From: Streptococcus oralis subsp. dentisani
GTDB taxonomy: Bacteria; Bacillota; Bacilli; Lactobacillales; Streptococcaceae
Assembly (NCBI RefSeq): GCF_007475365.1
Contig: NZ_CP034442.1
Coordinates: 1,240,001-1,304,000, forward strand
DNA length: 64,000 nucleotides
Reading direction: 5' to 3'
Positions 19,153 to 28,791 of this stretch are shown piece after piece; positions within the stretch are counted from its first letter, which is position 1, and each line of letters begins with the position of its first letter. Both the position numbers and the translations under genes were made by a program. The notes beneath the pieces were generated by a model. It ran no database searches, was not told the DNA's origin, and worked only from the letters and a program-made list of their open reading frames with translations.

Positions 19153-19549
19153 ACCAAACGTAAGCGATAACTTCCCCACCAACATTCTTTTGGCGTGCTT
19201 CTTTATCAGTAAGCAAACCTTCAGAAGTTGAAAGGATAGCAATTCCAAGTCCGTTAAGAACTTTTGGAAGATCTTCACGTTTTTTGTAGACACGAAGTCC
19301 TGGTTTAGAAACACGTTTCAAGTTAGTGATAACTTTTTCACCGTTTGGTCCGTATTTAAGGAATACACGGATGATGCCTTGTTTGTCATCTTCGATGATT
19401 TCTACGTTCTTAACAAAACCTTCGCGTTTAAGGATTTCAGCAATCCCTTTTTTGATGTTTGATGCAGGTACTTCAAGTACTTCGTGTTTTGCTTGGTTAG
19501 CGTTACGAATACGAGTTAGGAAGTCTGCGATTGGGTCAGTCATAACCAT
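19151..19549 (-). CDS. rpsH: 30S ribosomal protein S8
   Basis: 132 aa, starting [19 protein letters not shown]. It binds the central domain of 16S rRNA; the C-terminal [13 protein letters not shown] motif is present. In E. coli S8 represses its own operon; no such target was identified here. It is flanked on both sides by palindromic repeats. Confidence 0.98.
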   Translation of the reverse strand: MVMTDPIADFLTRIRNANQAKHEVLEVPASNIKKGIAEILKREGFVKNVEIIEDDKQGIIRVFLKYGPNGEKVITNLKRVSKPGLRVYKKREDLPKVLNGLGIAILSTSEGLLTDKEARQKNVGGEVIAYVW

Positions 19550-19603
19550 TTTTTATTCTCCTCTTACTAGTAGTTTGCAAGTCGCACTTGCTAGTTAATA
19601 CAT

Positions 19604-19828
19604 GATACAAAGAGCGTAACAGCAAGAGCAAAAATAGGCAATTTGATACAGGAGCGATGCTCCAAAGCAAATTGGTCTTTTTTGCCAAAGCTGTAGCTCG
19701 TGTTCAAATTGGCAAACCCAACTGAACCCGGGCTAAACTCTATGTGAAAAAGATAACCTTTCCTAGAAACTTCAGTTTCTTCGTCAAGTTTCCTATTTTC
19801 ACTTGGAGTTTTGACGCCCTTGATATCT
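19604..19828. repeat. Two palindromic elements, tail to tail, between rpsZ and rpsH
   Basis: Copy Y (19604-19707) begins GATACAAAGAGCG and ends CTCGTGTTCAA. Copy Z (19722-19828) is the same element inverted. Both fold into long hairpins. Their frames (GATACAAAGnGCGT, AAAATAGG, GTGTTCAA) are shared with the element at 26303-26406, while the stem arms differ yet stay self-complementary. Confidence 0.7.
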
Positions 19829-19832
19829 TAAA

Positions 19833-20018
19833 TTACCAAGATGCTTTTGTTACACCAGGAATTTGTCCTTTGTAAGCTAATTCACGGAAGCAAACACGGC
19901 AAAGTTTAAATTTGCGGTAAACTGAATGTGGACGACCACATTTTTCACAACGAGTATAAGCTTGAGTAGAGAACTTCGCTGGACGTTTGTTCTTAGCAAT
20001 CATTGATTTTTTAGCCAT
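19833..20018 (-). CDS. rpsZ: 30S ribosomal protein S14, type Z
   Basis: 61 aa, the short zinc-ribbon form with CEKC and CRVC pairs. Streptococci often carry a second zinc-free S14 elsewhere. It lies 17 bp after rplE. It starts [16 protein letters not shown]. Confidence 0.96.
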
Positions 20019-20035
20019 TAGATTTACCTCCTATA

Positions 20036-20578
20036 TTATTTTGCAAAAGGCATTCCAAGGCCTGTAAGCAATGCACGTGACTCTTCGTCAGTGTTAGCAG
20101 TTGTTACGATAACGATGTCAAGACCACGAGTTTTGTCAACGTCATCAAAGTTGATTTCTGGGAAGATCAATTGTTCTTTCACACCAAGTGTGTAGTTTCC
20201 GCGTCCATCAAATGATTTTGTTGGAACACCGTGGAAGTCACGTACACGTGGAAGTGAAACTGAAACCAATTTGTCCAAGAATTCGTACATACGTTCACCA
20301 CGAAGGGTAACTTTTGCACCGATCGCTACACCTTCACGAAGACGGAAGCCGGCGATTGATTTTTTAGCTTTAGTGATAAGTGGTTTTTGACCTGAGATAA
20401 GTGCCAATTCTTCAGCAGCTTTTTCAAGGCTTTTAGCGTTTGATACAGCTTCACCAACACCCATGTTCAAAACGATCTTATCTACTTTAGGTACAGCCAT
20501 CACTGATGAGTAGTTGAATTGTTCTGTCAAAGCAGGAACTACTTCATTAAGATATTTTTCTTTTAAACGATTTGCCAT
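20036..20578 (-). CDS. rplE: 50S ribosomal protein L5
   Basis: 180 aa from the ATG at 20578 ([15 protein letters not shown]), with AGGAGAAG upstream; an earlier in-frame codon at 20605 overlaps the rplX end and is less likely. It binds 5S rRNA and contacts the P-site tRNA. The signature [13 protein letters not shown] is present. Confidence 0.97.
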   Translation of the reverse strand: MANRLKEKYLNEVVPALTEQFNYSSVMAVPKVDKIVLNMGVGEAVSNAKSLEKAAEELALISGQKPLITKAKKSIAGFRLREGVAIGAKVTLRGERMYEFLDKLVSVSLPRVRDFHGVPTKSFDGRGNYTLGVKEQLIFPEINFDDVDKTRGLDIVIVTTANTDEESRALLTGLGMPFAK

Positions 20579-20601
20579 TATACTTCTCCTTTCCTTCGTG
20601 A

Positions 20602-20907
20602 TCAATCAAGCACTTCGCCTGATTTTTTGTTGTAGCGAACTTTTTTACCGTCTACAAATTTGTAACCAACACGACCAGCTACACCGTTTTTGTCCAATAC
20701 TTGAACGTTTGATACGTGGATAGCTGCTTCTTTCTCGATGATACCACCTTGAGGAAGTTCGTTAGTTGGACGTTGGTGTTTCTTAACGATGTTCACACCT
20801 TCAACGATAACTTTGTTTACTTTTGGAAGGGCAGTAAGGACAACAGCTTCTGTTCCCTTATCTTTACCAGCGATTACGCGAACTTTGTCGCCTTTTTTTA
20901 CAAACAT
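20602..20907 (-). CDS. rplX: 50S ribosomal protein L24
   Basis: 101 aa with a KOW motif near the N-terminus ([20 protein letters not shown]). It is an assembly initiator of the 50S subunit. A 182-bp gap with palindromes separates it from rplN. Confidence 0.97.
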
Positions 20908-20945
20908 TAGGTTTCTCCTTGATTTTTCTTACGCCCATAAGGGCA

Positions 20946-20964
20946 CCCTAGCTTAAAGCTAGGG
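20946..20964 (-). promoter_or_regulatory. Hairpin ahead of rplX
   Basis: CCCTAGCTT-A-AAGCTAGGG, a 9-bp perfect stem about 40 bp upstream of the rplX start. No U-tract follows. Confidence 0.5.
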
Positions 20965-20981
20965 GACTAGTTTGTTTGTTT

Positions 20982-21085
20982 TTGCTCTGCGAAAATCAAA
21001 GCAATTCTTTGTCAGTTTCAACTCACCTAACTCAAGTTAAGCTTTCGTTTCACTTCCTAGACTTGTTTTAATTTTCATTGAGCAA
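20982..21085. repeat. BOX/RUP-like element between rplN and rplX
   Basis: 104 bp bounded by TTGCTCtgcGAAAAT and ATTTTCattGAGCAA, the same layout as the element at 4991-5091 with TGCTC/GAGCA in place of TACTC/GAGTA. It ends five bases before the rplN stop codon. Confidence 0.6.
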
Positions 21086-21089
21086 CCAA

Positions 21090-21458
21090 TTAAAGTACTT
21101 CTGGAGCAAGTGACACGATCTTCATGAAGCCACCTTCACGCAATTCACGTGCAACTGGGCCAAAGATACGTGTTCCGCGAGGAGTTTTGTCTTCACGGAT
21201 GATAACTGCTGCGTTTTCGTCAAATTTGATGTATGAACCATCAGCACGACGAGCACCTGATTTAGTACGAACGATAACAGCTTTTACAACGTCACCTTTT
21301 TTAACCGCACCACCAGGAGTAGCTTGTTTTACAGATGCCACAATGACATCACCGATGTTCGCAAATTTACGTTTAGAACCACCAAGAACTTTGATAGTCA
21401 AGATTTCGCGTGCACCGCTGTTGTCTGCGACTTTCAAACGAGTTTCTGTTTGAATCAT
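21090..21458 (-). CDS. rplN: 50S ribosomal protein L14
   Basis: 122 aa, starting [19 protein letters not shown]; a beta barrel at the subunit interface. Signature [25 protein letters not shown]. It lies 25 bp after rpsQ. Confidence 0.98.
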   Translation of the reverse strand: MIQTETRLKVADNSGAREILTIKVLGGSKRKFANIGDVIVASVKQATPGGAVKKGDVVKAVIVRTKSGARRADGSYIKFDENAAVIIREDKTPRGTRIFGPVARELREGGFMKIVSLAPEVL

Positions 21459-21483
21459 TTCAGTTTTCTCCTTTCAGGTTTGA

Positions 21484-21744
21484 TTAGATGATGACCGCTT
21501 CTTCAACAACTTCTACAAGACGGAAACGTTTTGTAGCTGAAAGCGGACGAGTTTCCATGATACGTACGATATCACCTTCTTTGGCAACATTGTTTTCATC
21601 ATGTGCTTTGTATTTTTTAGAGTAGTTAATACGTTTACCATAGACTGGGTGGTTACGTTTTGTTTCAACTACAACTGTGATTGTCTTGTCCATTTTGTCA
21701 GATACAACACGTCCAACAAGAACTTTACGATTATTGCGTTCCAT
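21484..21744 (-). CDS. rpsQ: 30S ribosomal protein S17
   Basis: 86 aa, an OB-fold primary 16S-binding protein. Signature [20 protein letters not shown]. It lies between rpmC and rplN with an AAGGAGAAA site. Confidence 0.98.
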
Positions 21745-21768
21745 TGAAATTTCTCCTTCCCTAGTCTA

Positions 21769-21975
21769 TTATTTCGCTTCAGATTGAACTGTTTTGATAC
21801 GAGCGATTTGTTTTTTAACTTCTTTCAAGCGAGCTGTTTGTTCCAATTGACCAGTAGCAGCTTGGAAACGAAGTTCAAACAATTCTTTTTTCAATTCGTT
21901 TTCGCGCTTCGCGAGTTCTTCTTGAGAAAGACCACGAAGTTCTTTAACAAATTCTTTTACTTCATTAAGTTTCAT
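21769..21975 (-). CDS. rpmC: 50S ribosomal protein L29
   Basis: 68 aa, two long helices; starts [20 protein letters not shown]. It lies near the peptide exit and the trigger-factor dock with L23. It starts 9 bp after the rplP stop. Confidence 0.97.
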
Positions 21976-21984
21976 GCCTTCTCC

Positions 21985-22398
21985 TTATTCTGCTTCACGT
22001 TTTACGAATTTACATTTAACTGGCAATTTGTGGCTAGCAAGACGAAGCGCTTCGCGAGCGATCTCTTCAGATACACCAGCAACTTCAAACATCACTTTAC
22101 CACGTTTAACTGGTGCTACCCAACCTTCAGGTGCCCCTTTACCAGATCCCATACGCACACCGATAGCTTTAGCAGTGTATGATTTGTGTGGGAAGATTTT
22201 AATCCAAACTTTACCACCACGTTTCATGTAACGAGTCATGGCGATACGAGCAGCTTCGATTTGGCGGTTAGTGATCCAGTGGCTAGTTGTAGCTTGAAGA
22301 CCGTATTCACCGAATGCTACTTCTTTTCCACCTTTTGCTTCACCGCGCATTTTTCCACGGAATTCACGACGGTGTTTAACACGTTTAGGTACTAACAT
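21985..22398 (-). CDS. rplP: 50S ribosomal protein L16
   Basis: 137 aa, starting [19 protein letters not shown], with the family motifs [19 protein letters not shown] and [13 protein letters not shown]. It contacts the A-site tRNA elbow. Three bases separate it from the rpsC stop codon. Confidence 0.98.
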   Translation of the reverse strand: MLVPKRVKHRREFRGKMRGEAKGGKEVAFGEYGLQATTSHWITNRQIEAARIAMTRYMKRGGKVWIKIFPHKSYTAKAIGVRMGSGKGAPEGWVAPVKRGKVMFEVAGVSEEIAREALRLASHKLPVKCKFVKREAE

Positions 22399-22401
22399 TG
22401 G

Positions 22402-23055
22402 TTATTTACCTCCTTTAGTGTTTTTACGAGCTGGAAGAACTTCACCACGGTAGATCCATACTTTAACACCAAGTTTACCGTATGTAGTATCTGCTTCTTC
22501 CCAAGCGTAATCGATATCTGCACGAAGTGTGTGAAGCGGAACAGTCCCTTCAGAGTATCCTTCAGCACGGGCGATATCTGCACCGTTCAAACGACCTGAT
22601 ACTTGAGTTTTGATTCCTTTAGCTCCAGCACGCATTGCACGTTGGATTGCTTGTTTTTGTGCACGACGGAAAGCAACACGTTGCTCCAATTGACGAGCAA
22701 TTCCTTCACCTACAAGATGAGCATCTAAATCAGGTTGTTTGATTTCGATGATGTTGATGTGTACTTGTTTTCCAGTCAATTTGTTAAGTTTTGCACGGAG
22801 TGCATCAACGTTAGCACCACCTTTACCGATAACCATACCTGGTTTAGCAGTGTGAAGTGAAACGTTAACTTTGTTTACTGCGCGTTCGATTTCGATAGTT
22901 GAAACTGCTGCGTCAGCAAGTTCTTTTTGAACGAATTTACGGATTGCAAGATCTTCATGAAGGTAATCCGCGTATTCTTTTTCAGCATACCATTTGGCAT
23001 CCCAATCACGGATGATGCCGACACGCATACCAATTGGATGTACTTTTTGACCCAC
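22402..23055 (-). CDS. rpsC: 30S ribosomal protein S3
   Basis: 217 aa. A KH domain ([18 protein letters not shown]) and a C-terminal S3 domain ([22 protein letters not shown]) are present. It forms part of the mRNA entry helicase. It lies between rplV and rplP. Confidence 0.98.
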
Positions 23056-23067
23056 GATTTTACCTCC

Positions 23068-23412
23068 TTATTTTTCTGCAACAGCTACAGTGATGTGAGC
23101 TGTACGTTTGTTGATTGGTGAAGCTGAACCTTTCGCACGTGGACGGAAACGTTTCATAGTTGGTCCTTCGTTTGCGAATGCTTCAGATACTACCAAGTTA
23201 GCTTTGTCCAAACCAAAGTTGTTTTCAGCGTTAGCTACAGCTGAATTCAAAACTTTCAAGATGATTTCAGCAGCTTTGTTTGGTGTGAATGTCAAGATTG
23301 CAATAGCATCGGCTACGCTTTTACCACGGATGTTGTCAAGAACAAGACGTGATTTACGAGGTGAAACACGTACTGTACGAGCCATTGCTTTAGCTGAAGT
23401 AATTTCTGCCAT
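23068..23412 (-). CDS. rplV: 50S ribosomal protein L22
   Basis: 114 aa. The beta-hairpin loop that reaches into the exit tunnel is [16 protein letters not shown], a site of macrolide-resistance changes in streptococci. No insertion or deletion is visible in that loop. Confidence 0.98.
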   Translation of the reverse strand: MAEITSAKAMARTVRVSPRKSRLVLDNIRGKSVADAIAILTFTPNKAAEIILKVLNSAVANAENNFGLDKANLVVSEAFANEGPTMKRFRPRAKGSASPINKRTAHITVAVAEK

Positions 23413-23423
23413 TTATGTTCTCC

Positions 23424-23705
23424 TTATTTTCTACGTGTTTTCTTGTCGTCTGCAGCGTGACCTTTGTAAGTACGAGTTGGTGCAAATTCACCAAGTTTGT
23501 GACCTACCATGTCTTCTTGGATGTAAACAGGTACGTGTTTACGTCCGTCATAAACTGCAATAGTGTAACCAATGAAACTTGGGAAGATCGTTGAACGACG
23601 TGACCAAGTTTTGATAACTTTTTTCTTTTCGTCGTTAGCTTGAGCTTCAACTTTTTTCATCAAATGCTCATCGACGAAAGGTCCTTTTTTAAGACTGCGT
23701 CCCAT
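23424..23705 (-). CDS. rpsS: 30S ribosomal protein S19
   Basis: 93 aa from ATG 23705 ([18 protein letters not shown]), preceded by AAAGGAGAAAA; the longer frame starting at 23753 runs through a structured spacer and is not used. It pairs with S13 in the head of the small subunit. Confidence 0.97.
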
Positions 23706-23808
23706 TTTTATATTTTCTCCTTTAAATGTTGTACCACAGCGGCTTGCGCTCACATGGAGCGCTACCGAGCTGGCGGATTTACTAGATGCTTAAGCGACTA
23801 GTTTACTA

Positions 23809-24642
23809 TTATTTCTCGTTGCGACGACGAACGATAAGTTTGTCAGATTTCGCTTTCTTGTTACGAGTTTTAAGACCAAGAGCAGGTTTGCCCCATGGAG
23901 TAGATGGTGCTTTACGACCAACTGGTGCTTTACCTTCACCACCACCGTGTGGGTGATCGTTAGGGTTCATTACAGAACCACGAACTGTTGGGCGGATACC
24001 TTTCCAACGGCTACGTCCTGCTTTACCAAGGTTCACAAGTCCATGTTGTTCGTTTCCGACAACACCAACTGTAGCACGACAAGTTCCAAGAATCATACGA
24101 ACTTCGCCAGATTGAAGACGAACAAGAACGTATTTACCTTCTTGACCTAATACTTGAGCAGAAGCTCCAGCTGCACGGACCAATTCTCCACCACGACCTG
24201 GTTTCAACTCGATGTTGTGGATCAAAGTACCAACTGGGATGTTTGCAAGTGGAAGAGCGTTTCCGACTTTGATATCTGCTTCAGGACCTGAAACGATACG
24301 TTGACCAACTTCAAGACCTTTTGGAGCGATGATGTATGCTTTCACACCGTCAGTGTAGTGTACAAGAGCGATGTTTGCAGAACGGTTTGGATCGTACTCG
24401 ATTGTTTTAACAACTGCTTCAACGTTGTCTTTGTTACGTTTGAAGTCAACCAAACGGTAGAAACGTTTGTGTCCACCACCTTGGTGACGAACAGTGATAC
24501 GACCGTTGTTGTTACGACCAGCCTTGTTCTTCAAAGCAACAAGCAATGATTTTTCAGGAGTGCTTGTTGTGATTTCAGCGAAATCCAAAGAAGTCATATT
24601 ACGGCGACCGTTTGTTGTTGGTTTATAAACACGAATTCCCAC
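23809..24642 (-). CDS. rplB: 50S ribosomal protein L2
   Basis: 277 aa. It has the OB and SH3-like RNA-binding domains and the conserved C-terminal [19 protein letters not shown] needed for peptidyl transferase assembly. A 103-bp spacer separates it from rpsS; it holds GCGCTC/GAGCGC and CTAG-GCTTAAGC-CTAG inverted repeats. Confidence 0.98.
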   Translation of the reverse strand: MGIRVYKPTTNGRRNMTSLDFAEITTSTPEKSLLVALKNKAGRNNNGRITVRHQGGGHKRFYRLVDFKRNKDNVEAVVKTIEYDPNRSANIALVHYTDGVKAYIIAPKGLEVGQRIVSGPEADIKVGNALPLANIPVGTLIHNIELKPGRGGELVRAAGASAQVLGQEGKYVLVRLQSGEVRMILGTCRATVGVVGNEQHGLVNLGKAGRSRWKGIRPTVRGSVMNPNDHPHGGGEGKAPVGRKAPSTPWGKPALGLKTRNKKAKSDKLIVRRRNEK

Positions 24643-24659
24643 GATATTTCCTCCTTAGA

Positions 24660-24956
24660 TTATTCAGCTTCAGCAGCGAACAACTCGATTGCTTTTGAAT
24701 CAGCTGTAAGTGTGATGATAGCTTTTTTAGTTTTGTTAGTAAAACCAGTGTAACGTCCAACACGTTTTGCTTTTGGTTTTACGTTGATTGTGTTAACGTT
24801 GGCAACTTTAACACCTTCGAAAGCAGCTTCAACAGCTTGCTTGATCAAAAGTTTGTGTGCACGAGTGTCAACTTCAAATACATATTTTCCTGCTTCAAGT
24901 TGAGCCATTGAGCTTTCAGTGATGACAGGTTTTTTGATAACATCATACAAATTCAT
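24660..24956 (-). CDS. rplW: 50S ribosomal protein L23
   Basis: 98 aa, starting [17 protein letters not shown]. It forms the docking site for trigger factor and SRP at the exit. Its ATG overlaps the rplD stop codon by one base (TAATG), implying translational coupling. Confidence 0.98.
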
Positions 24957-25579
24957 TATGCAAGAACCTCCTCGATTTTAGAGATAGCTGCTTGTGTGAC
25001 AAGAAGTTTGTCGCTATTTGCGATGTCAAGAACACTTGCAGTTGTAGCAGTTGCAACTTTCACATTTGGAAGGTTACGAGCTGAAAGAGCTGCGAATTCA
25101 TTTCCTTCTTCAAGGATAACAAGAACTTTTGAATCGATGCTCAATGCTGCAAGAACTTTTGCAAATTCAGCAGTTTTTGGAGCTGTAAATGAAAGAGCGT
25201 CTACAGCTACGAATTTGTTTTCAGCAACTTTTTCAGAGTAAACTGATTTAAGAGCTAGGCGACGAACTTTTTGTGGAAGTTTGTAGCCGTATGAACGTGG
25301 AGTTGGTCCGAAGACAACACCACCACCACGCCATTGTGGTGAGCGGATAGAACCTTGACGAGCACGTCCAGTTCCTTTTTGACGCCATGGTTTGCGTCCA
25401 CCACCTGATACTGCAGAGCGGTTTTTAACAGCGTGTGTTCCTTGACGAAGGCTTGCGCGTTGGCTGATGATCACATCAAACACAACTGATTCATTTGGTT
25501 CAATACCAAATACTGCATCGTTAAGAACAACTTGGCCAGCTTCTTTACCAGTTTGGTCAAATAATGTTACGTTTGCCAT
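24956..25579 (-). CDS. rplD: 50S ribosomal protein L4
   Basis: 207 aa. The tunnel-wall loop [18 protein letters not shown], a known macrolide-resistance hot spot, reads as wild type. In gammaproteobacteria L4 also represses the S10 operon. It lies 24 bp after rplC. Confidence 0.98.
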
Positions 25580-25603
25580 TGTGACTGATTTCCCCTTTCT
25601 TTA

Positions 25604-26230
25604 TTATTTACCAGCTTTAACTGCTGATTTGATAGTGATAAGAGATTTCTTAGCACCTGGTACGTTACCTTTGATAAGGATAACGTTCTTTTCTGGAACA
25701 ACTTGTACAACTTCAAGGTTTTGAATTGTTACGCGGTCGCCACCCATACGTCCTGCAAGGTTTTTACCTTTGAATACGCGGTTAGGTGCAACAGGTCCCA
25801 TAGAACCTGGACGACGGTGGTAACGAGAACCGTGAGCCATTGGTCCACGTGATTGTCCGTGGCGTTTGATAACACCTTGGAAACCTTTACCTTTAGAAGT
25901 ACCAGTTACGTCAACAACGTCTCCAGCTGCGAATGTTTCAACTGTGATTTCAGTACCAACTTCCAAGCCTTCAACGTTTTTGAATTCACGAATGAAGCGC
26001 TTAGGAGCCGTGTTAGCTTTCGCTACATGTCCTTTAGCAGGTTTGTTGCTCAATACTTCGCGTTTGTCATCGAAACCAACTTGGATAGCGTTGTATCCGT
26101 CTGTTTCAACAGTTTTAACTTGAAGAACAACGTTTGGAGTTGCTTCAATAACTGTTACAGGGATCAATTCGCCAGCTTCAGTGAAGATTTGAGTCATTCC
26201 CACTTTTTTCCCTAAGATTCCTTTTGTCAT
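25604..26230 (-). CDS. rplC: 50S ribosomal protein L3
   Basis: 208 aa. It starts [20 protein letters not shown]; the loop near the peptidyl transferase centre ([19 protein letters not shown]) is present. It is separated from rpsJ by 216 bp that include a palindromic repeat. Confidence 0.98.
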   Translation of the reverse strand: MTKGILGKKVGMTQIFTEAGELIPVTVIEATPNVVLQVKTVETDGYNAIQVGFDDKREVLSNKPAKGHVAKANTAPKRFIREFKNVEGLEVGTEITVETFAAGDVVDVTGTSKGKGFQGVIKRHGQSRGPMAHGSRYHRRPGSMGPVAPNRVFKGKNLAGRMGGDRVTIQNLEVVQVVPEKNVILIKGNVPGAKKSLITIKSAVKAGK

Positions 26231-26302
26231 GAGAAAATAGTTCCTTTTCTATATTTTTTATTCAAAAAGTTTTTAACGAGCGTTTTTTATGCTCAAGTCT
26301 AA

Positions 26303-26406
26303 GATACAAAGGGCGTCAAACTCAAAGTGAAAATAGGAAACTGACGCAGTGTCTAACAGACACTAGGAAGTTTATCTTTTTCACACCGAGTTTAGCCCGT
26401 GTTCAA
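26303..26406. repeat. Palindromic element between rpsJ and rplC
   Basis: It begins GATACAAAGGGCGTC and ends AGCCCGTGTTCAA. Arms GGGC..AAACTC..GTGAAAA and TTTTCAC..GAGTTT..GCCC pair over the length. It is the third member of the family found at 19604-19828. A further small palindrome GTGTT(T)CAATT/AATTGAACAC overlaps its end. Confidence 0.7.
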
Positions 26407-26446
26407 TTAAATTGAAACACCAGCCTCTGCTCTTTTATATTTTAGA

Positions 26447-26755
26447 TTAAAGTTTGATTTCTACGTTTACACCACTTGGAAGATCCAATTTCATCAACGC
26501 ATCAACGGTTTTTTGAGTTGGGTTAACGATATCGATCAAACGTTTGTGTGTACGCATTTCAAATTGTTCGCGAGAGTCTTTATATTTGTGAGTCGCACGA
26601 ATGATTGTGTAGAGGCTACGCTCAGTTGGAAGTGGGATTGGACCCGCAACTTGTGCACCTGTACGAGTAGCTGATTCTACGATTTTTGCAGCCGCTGTGT
26701 CAAGCGTACGGTGTTCGTAAGCTTTCAAACGGATACGGATTTTTTTGTTTGCCAT
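26447..26755 (-). CDS. rpsJ: 30S ribosomal protein S10
   Basis: 102 aa, starting [19 protein letters not shown]. It is a ribosome head protein and also the NusE antitermination factor. It is the first gene of the operon, with an AAGGAGAAAAAG site and a roughly 130-nt structured leader. Confidence 0.98.
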
Positions 26756-26789
26756 CTTTTTCTCCTTTTCGTCTATTTAAGATAATAGG

Positions 26790-26880
26790 CTAGCTCCACA
26801 AGAAAACCGACGCGCGTTGCGTGGCAATGCAACCGAGCGTGTCGCAACCTCTTGCATCAAAGCTAAGGCTGTAATTTACA
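26790..26880 (-). promoter_or_regulatory. Structured leader of the ribosomal operon
   Basis: On the minus strand CTGTAAATTACAG forms a small palindrome. A long hairpin follows: CGACaCGC..GTTGC pairs with GCAAC..GCGTCG. It lies between the rpsJ promoter and gene, the expected place for autogenous r-protein control. The class of the element is not recognised. Confidence 0.5.
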
Positions 26881-26890
26881 GCACCATAAT

Positions 26891-26919
26891 AGAATAACAC
26901 AAAGCCCCTGCGATTGCAA
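26891..26919 (-). promoter_or_regulatory. Main promoter of the S10-spc-alpha operon
   Basis: TTGCAA (26914-26919), 17 bp, TATTCT (26891-26896) with TG upstream of the -10. It lies about 136 bp before the rpsJ start. Confidence 0.75.
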
Positions 26920-27020
26920 GGGATTTGTGAGCTTTTTTTCGTTTTTTTAGGATGAAACTGTTTTCCTTTTTCATCTCCTTATGACTACTGATTTACGATC
27001 TTAAAATTCAATCTTTTCTT

Positions 27021-27647
27021 CTATATTAGACGAGTCATGTTGACTTCAAACTTATCTTCTGATTGATCCACTAAGATATCTGCTTCAGACTCGGTTTCTC
27101 TATAGTAACGCAGATATTGCTCCCGTCTCATCTGATGGCTAGCTAATATAAAGGAAGCATCGCGATTTCTCATAGTCGTATCTCGAGCTAGGCGCCTCTT
27201 TAATTCCGTTTCTTCGTCCGTGTAGAAACAGATGGTTTTATCAAAGAGTTCCTTGGGTAGAAAACCCACAGACATCCCTTCGACTATCAGTATTGGTTTT
27301 GAACCAGATAAGACTTCGCTTGGCTTCCAAGGTTCATCAATCGTCAAGATGTCCATGCCAGCCTTTAAGGCGAGAATATCTCTCTCCAAACTCGCCAGTT
27401 CATGCGCCACTGGTAGACAAGCTGTCACTTTTTGATTTGGTGCTTGCTTTGGCACTACCAGATGACGTTCTGAGGTGATATAGGGGTCTGTTTCTAGTAG
27501 ATTTACTTTTTCAGCATCTAGGGCTTGAAACAATTCTTGAGCAAAGGTTGATTTCCCTGACGCTCCGTGACCGTAGATCCCCAGTGTTTTGACTTTTCCA
27601 GTTTCGATCTCTGAGACCAGTTGGTCTATTAAGTCTTTTTTCTTCAT
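27021..27647 (-). CDS. P-loop kinase, uridine kinase-like
   Basis: 208 aa. The Walker A motif is IYGHGASGKSTFAQEL near residue 24. A LLETDPYIT strand and ILIVEGMSVGFLPKELFDKTICFY follow, resembling uridine kinase/phosphoribulokinase-fold NTPases. LKRRLARDTTMRNR provides arginines of a lid. The substrate is unknown. It overlaps the nrdG stop by 4 bp (ATGA) and is probably the last gene of the nrdD operon. Confidence 0.8.
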   Translation of the reverse strand: MKKKDLIDQLVSEIETGKVKTLGIYGHGASGKSTFAQELFQALDAEKVNLLETDPYITSERHLVVPKQAPNQKVTACLPVAHELASLERDILALKAGMDILTIDEPWKPSEVLSGSKPILIVEGMSVGFLPKELFDKTICFYTDEETELKRRLARDTTMRNRDASFILASHQMRREQYLRYYRETESEADILVDQSEDKFEVNMTRLI

Positions 27648-28240
27648 TCTCTCTTCACCTGTTCATAGCTTTCTTTTCCGTCATTGAGCTTGTCCCAAAT
27701 CACTACTTGACCACTTTTGAGAGATTTTTGCACATCGATAATTCGTTGATTAGAGGATCCTCGGAACTGGAGCATGAGATTGCGCTTGCTTTTGTCATAA
27801 CGACCATCGACAAGGATGTCAATCAGCGACAAGAGTTCCAGTTTGTCTGGAGTCTCCAGCATCATCTCTTCCCAAGTATAACCTGTCCAAGACCAGATGT
27901 CTTTATCTGGCAATTCCTTACGAATGCGTTTAACGAGAGGCAAGAGAATCCCAGTATTTAGAAAAGGTTCTCCTCCCAGCAAAGTCAAGCCTTGAACATA
28001 GGGTTGGGCAAGATCTTCCATAATCTGTTCTTCTAACTCTGCTGTATAAGGAATGCCTGCATTGAAAGACCAAGTCGCAACATTATAGCACCCTTCACAG
28101 TGGAACATACAGCCTGCGACATAGAGAGAGTTGCGCACGCCTTCTCCATCTACAAAGTTAAAGGCTTTGTAGTCAATAATTCGCCCTTTACTAAGCTCCT
28201 CGCTTTTCCATTCACCTGGTTTTGGTGTATTCCATGTCAT
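27644..28240 (-). CDS. nrdG: Anaerobic ribonucleotide reductase activating enzyme
   Basis: 198 aa from ATG 28240 (MTWNTPKPGEWKSEE), preceded by GGAG eight bases upstream; the earlier in-frame ATG at 28264 overlaps the preceding gene. It is a radical SAM protein. The Cys-x3-Cys-x2-Cys cluster motif is AGCMFHCEGCYN near residue 45. It uses SAM and an iron-sulfur cluster to create the glycyl radical on NrdD. It is in an operon with nrdD. Confidence 0.95.
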   Translation of the reverse strand: MTWNTPKPGEWKSEELSKGRIIDYKAFNFVDGEGVRNSLYVAGCMFHCEGCYNVATWSFNAGIPYTAELEEQIMEDLAQPYVQGLTLLGGEPFLNTGILLPLVKRIRKELPDKDIWSWTGYTWEEMMLETPDKLELLSLIDILVDGRYDKSKRNLMLQFRGSSNQRIIDVQKSLKSGQVVIWDKLNDGKESYEQVKRE

Positions 28241-28245
28241 GCTGT

Positions 28246-28746
28246 CTACTCCAAGTCTATCCAATAGCGCTCCGTTCCGTTTCGAACATCCTCCAACTCC
28301 CCACCATTAGCTAAGATAACAGCTCGGCTTGCTGGATTTTCTGTGCTACAAGTTACCAGAGCTCGTTTAATATTCTTCCCCTTAGCAACTTGTAGACCTT
28401 GTCGGAGGGATTCTTTCGCATAACCCTTACCTCTTTCAGAGGGGCGGACGGAGTAGCCAATATGGCCCCCATTTTCTAGTAAGTAGTCATTTAACCGGAG
28501 ACGAAGGTTGAGAAAGCCAAGAGCCTGGCCTGCTATGTCAAAACTAACCAGCTGGATAGCAGGAACCCAGTTTTCAGGAATATTGAGTCCCGCTTCCGCT
28601 TGAAGATTTTCTTCTAGCCACTCTTCATAAACAAAATTGTTGGCGTTCCAAAACCCACCATCGTGGGGTGATTGAGTCTGTTCAAACTCTGCCATCATCT
28701 CTAAAACTGTTTCTTTATCTGCCAATGTCGGTCTGCGTAGTTCCAT
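28246..28746 (-). CDS. GNAT family N-acetyltransferase
   Basis: 166 aa. The acetyl-CoA loop ERGKGYAKESLRQGL lies near residue 120, with VILANGGELEDVRNG at the C-terminal side. Its substrate is unknown. It is embedded between nrdD and nrdG, an arrangement also seen in pneumococcus, so co-expression with anaerobic nucleotide reduction is likely. Confidence 0.85.
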   Translation of the reverse strand: MELRRPTLADKETVLEMMAEFEQTQSPHDGGFWNANNFVYEEWLEENLQAEAGLNIPENWVPAIQLVSFDIAGQALGFLNLRLRLNDYLLENGGHIGYSVRPSERGKGYAKESLRQGLQVAKGKNIKRALVTCSTENPASRAVILANGGELEDVRNGTERYWIDLE

Positions 28747-28765
28747 CCTTACCTCCTGCTAAGAG

Positions 28766-28791
28766 AAAAGCGAGAGCGGACTCTCACTTTT
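28766..28791 (-). terminator. Possible attenuator after the 46-aa gene
   Basis: On the minus strand AAAAGTGAGAG-tccg-CTCTCGCTTTT is an 11-bp stem overlapping the stop codon of the small gene, followed by CTCTTAG. It may reduce expression of the genes behind it. Confidence 0.5.

Noticed and set aside
19504..19511. TACGAATA in rpsH
   Set aside because: It is inside conserved S8 coding sequence and points against the operon; chance occurrence.
23947..24549. Plus-strand frames opposite rplB
   Set aside because: They are mirror frames of a conserved r-protein gene without ribosome binding sites.
26935..27010. Terminator for the kinase gene (GATGAAA/TTTCATC hairpin)
   Set aside because: The hairpin is followed by CTAAAAAAACG on the minus strand, not a U-tract.
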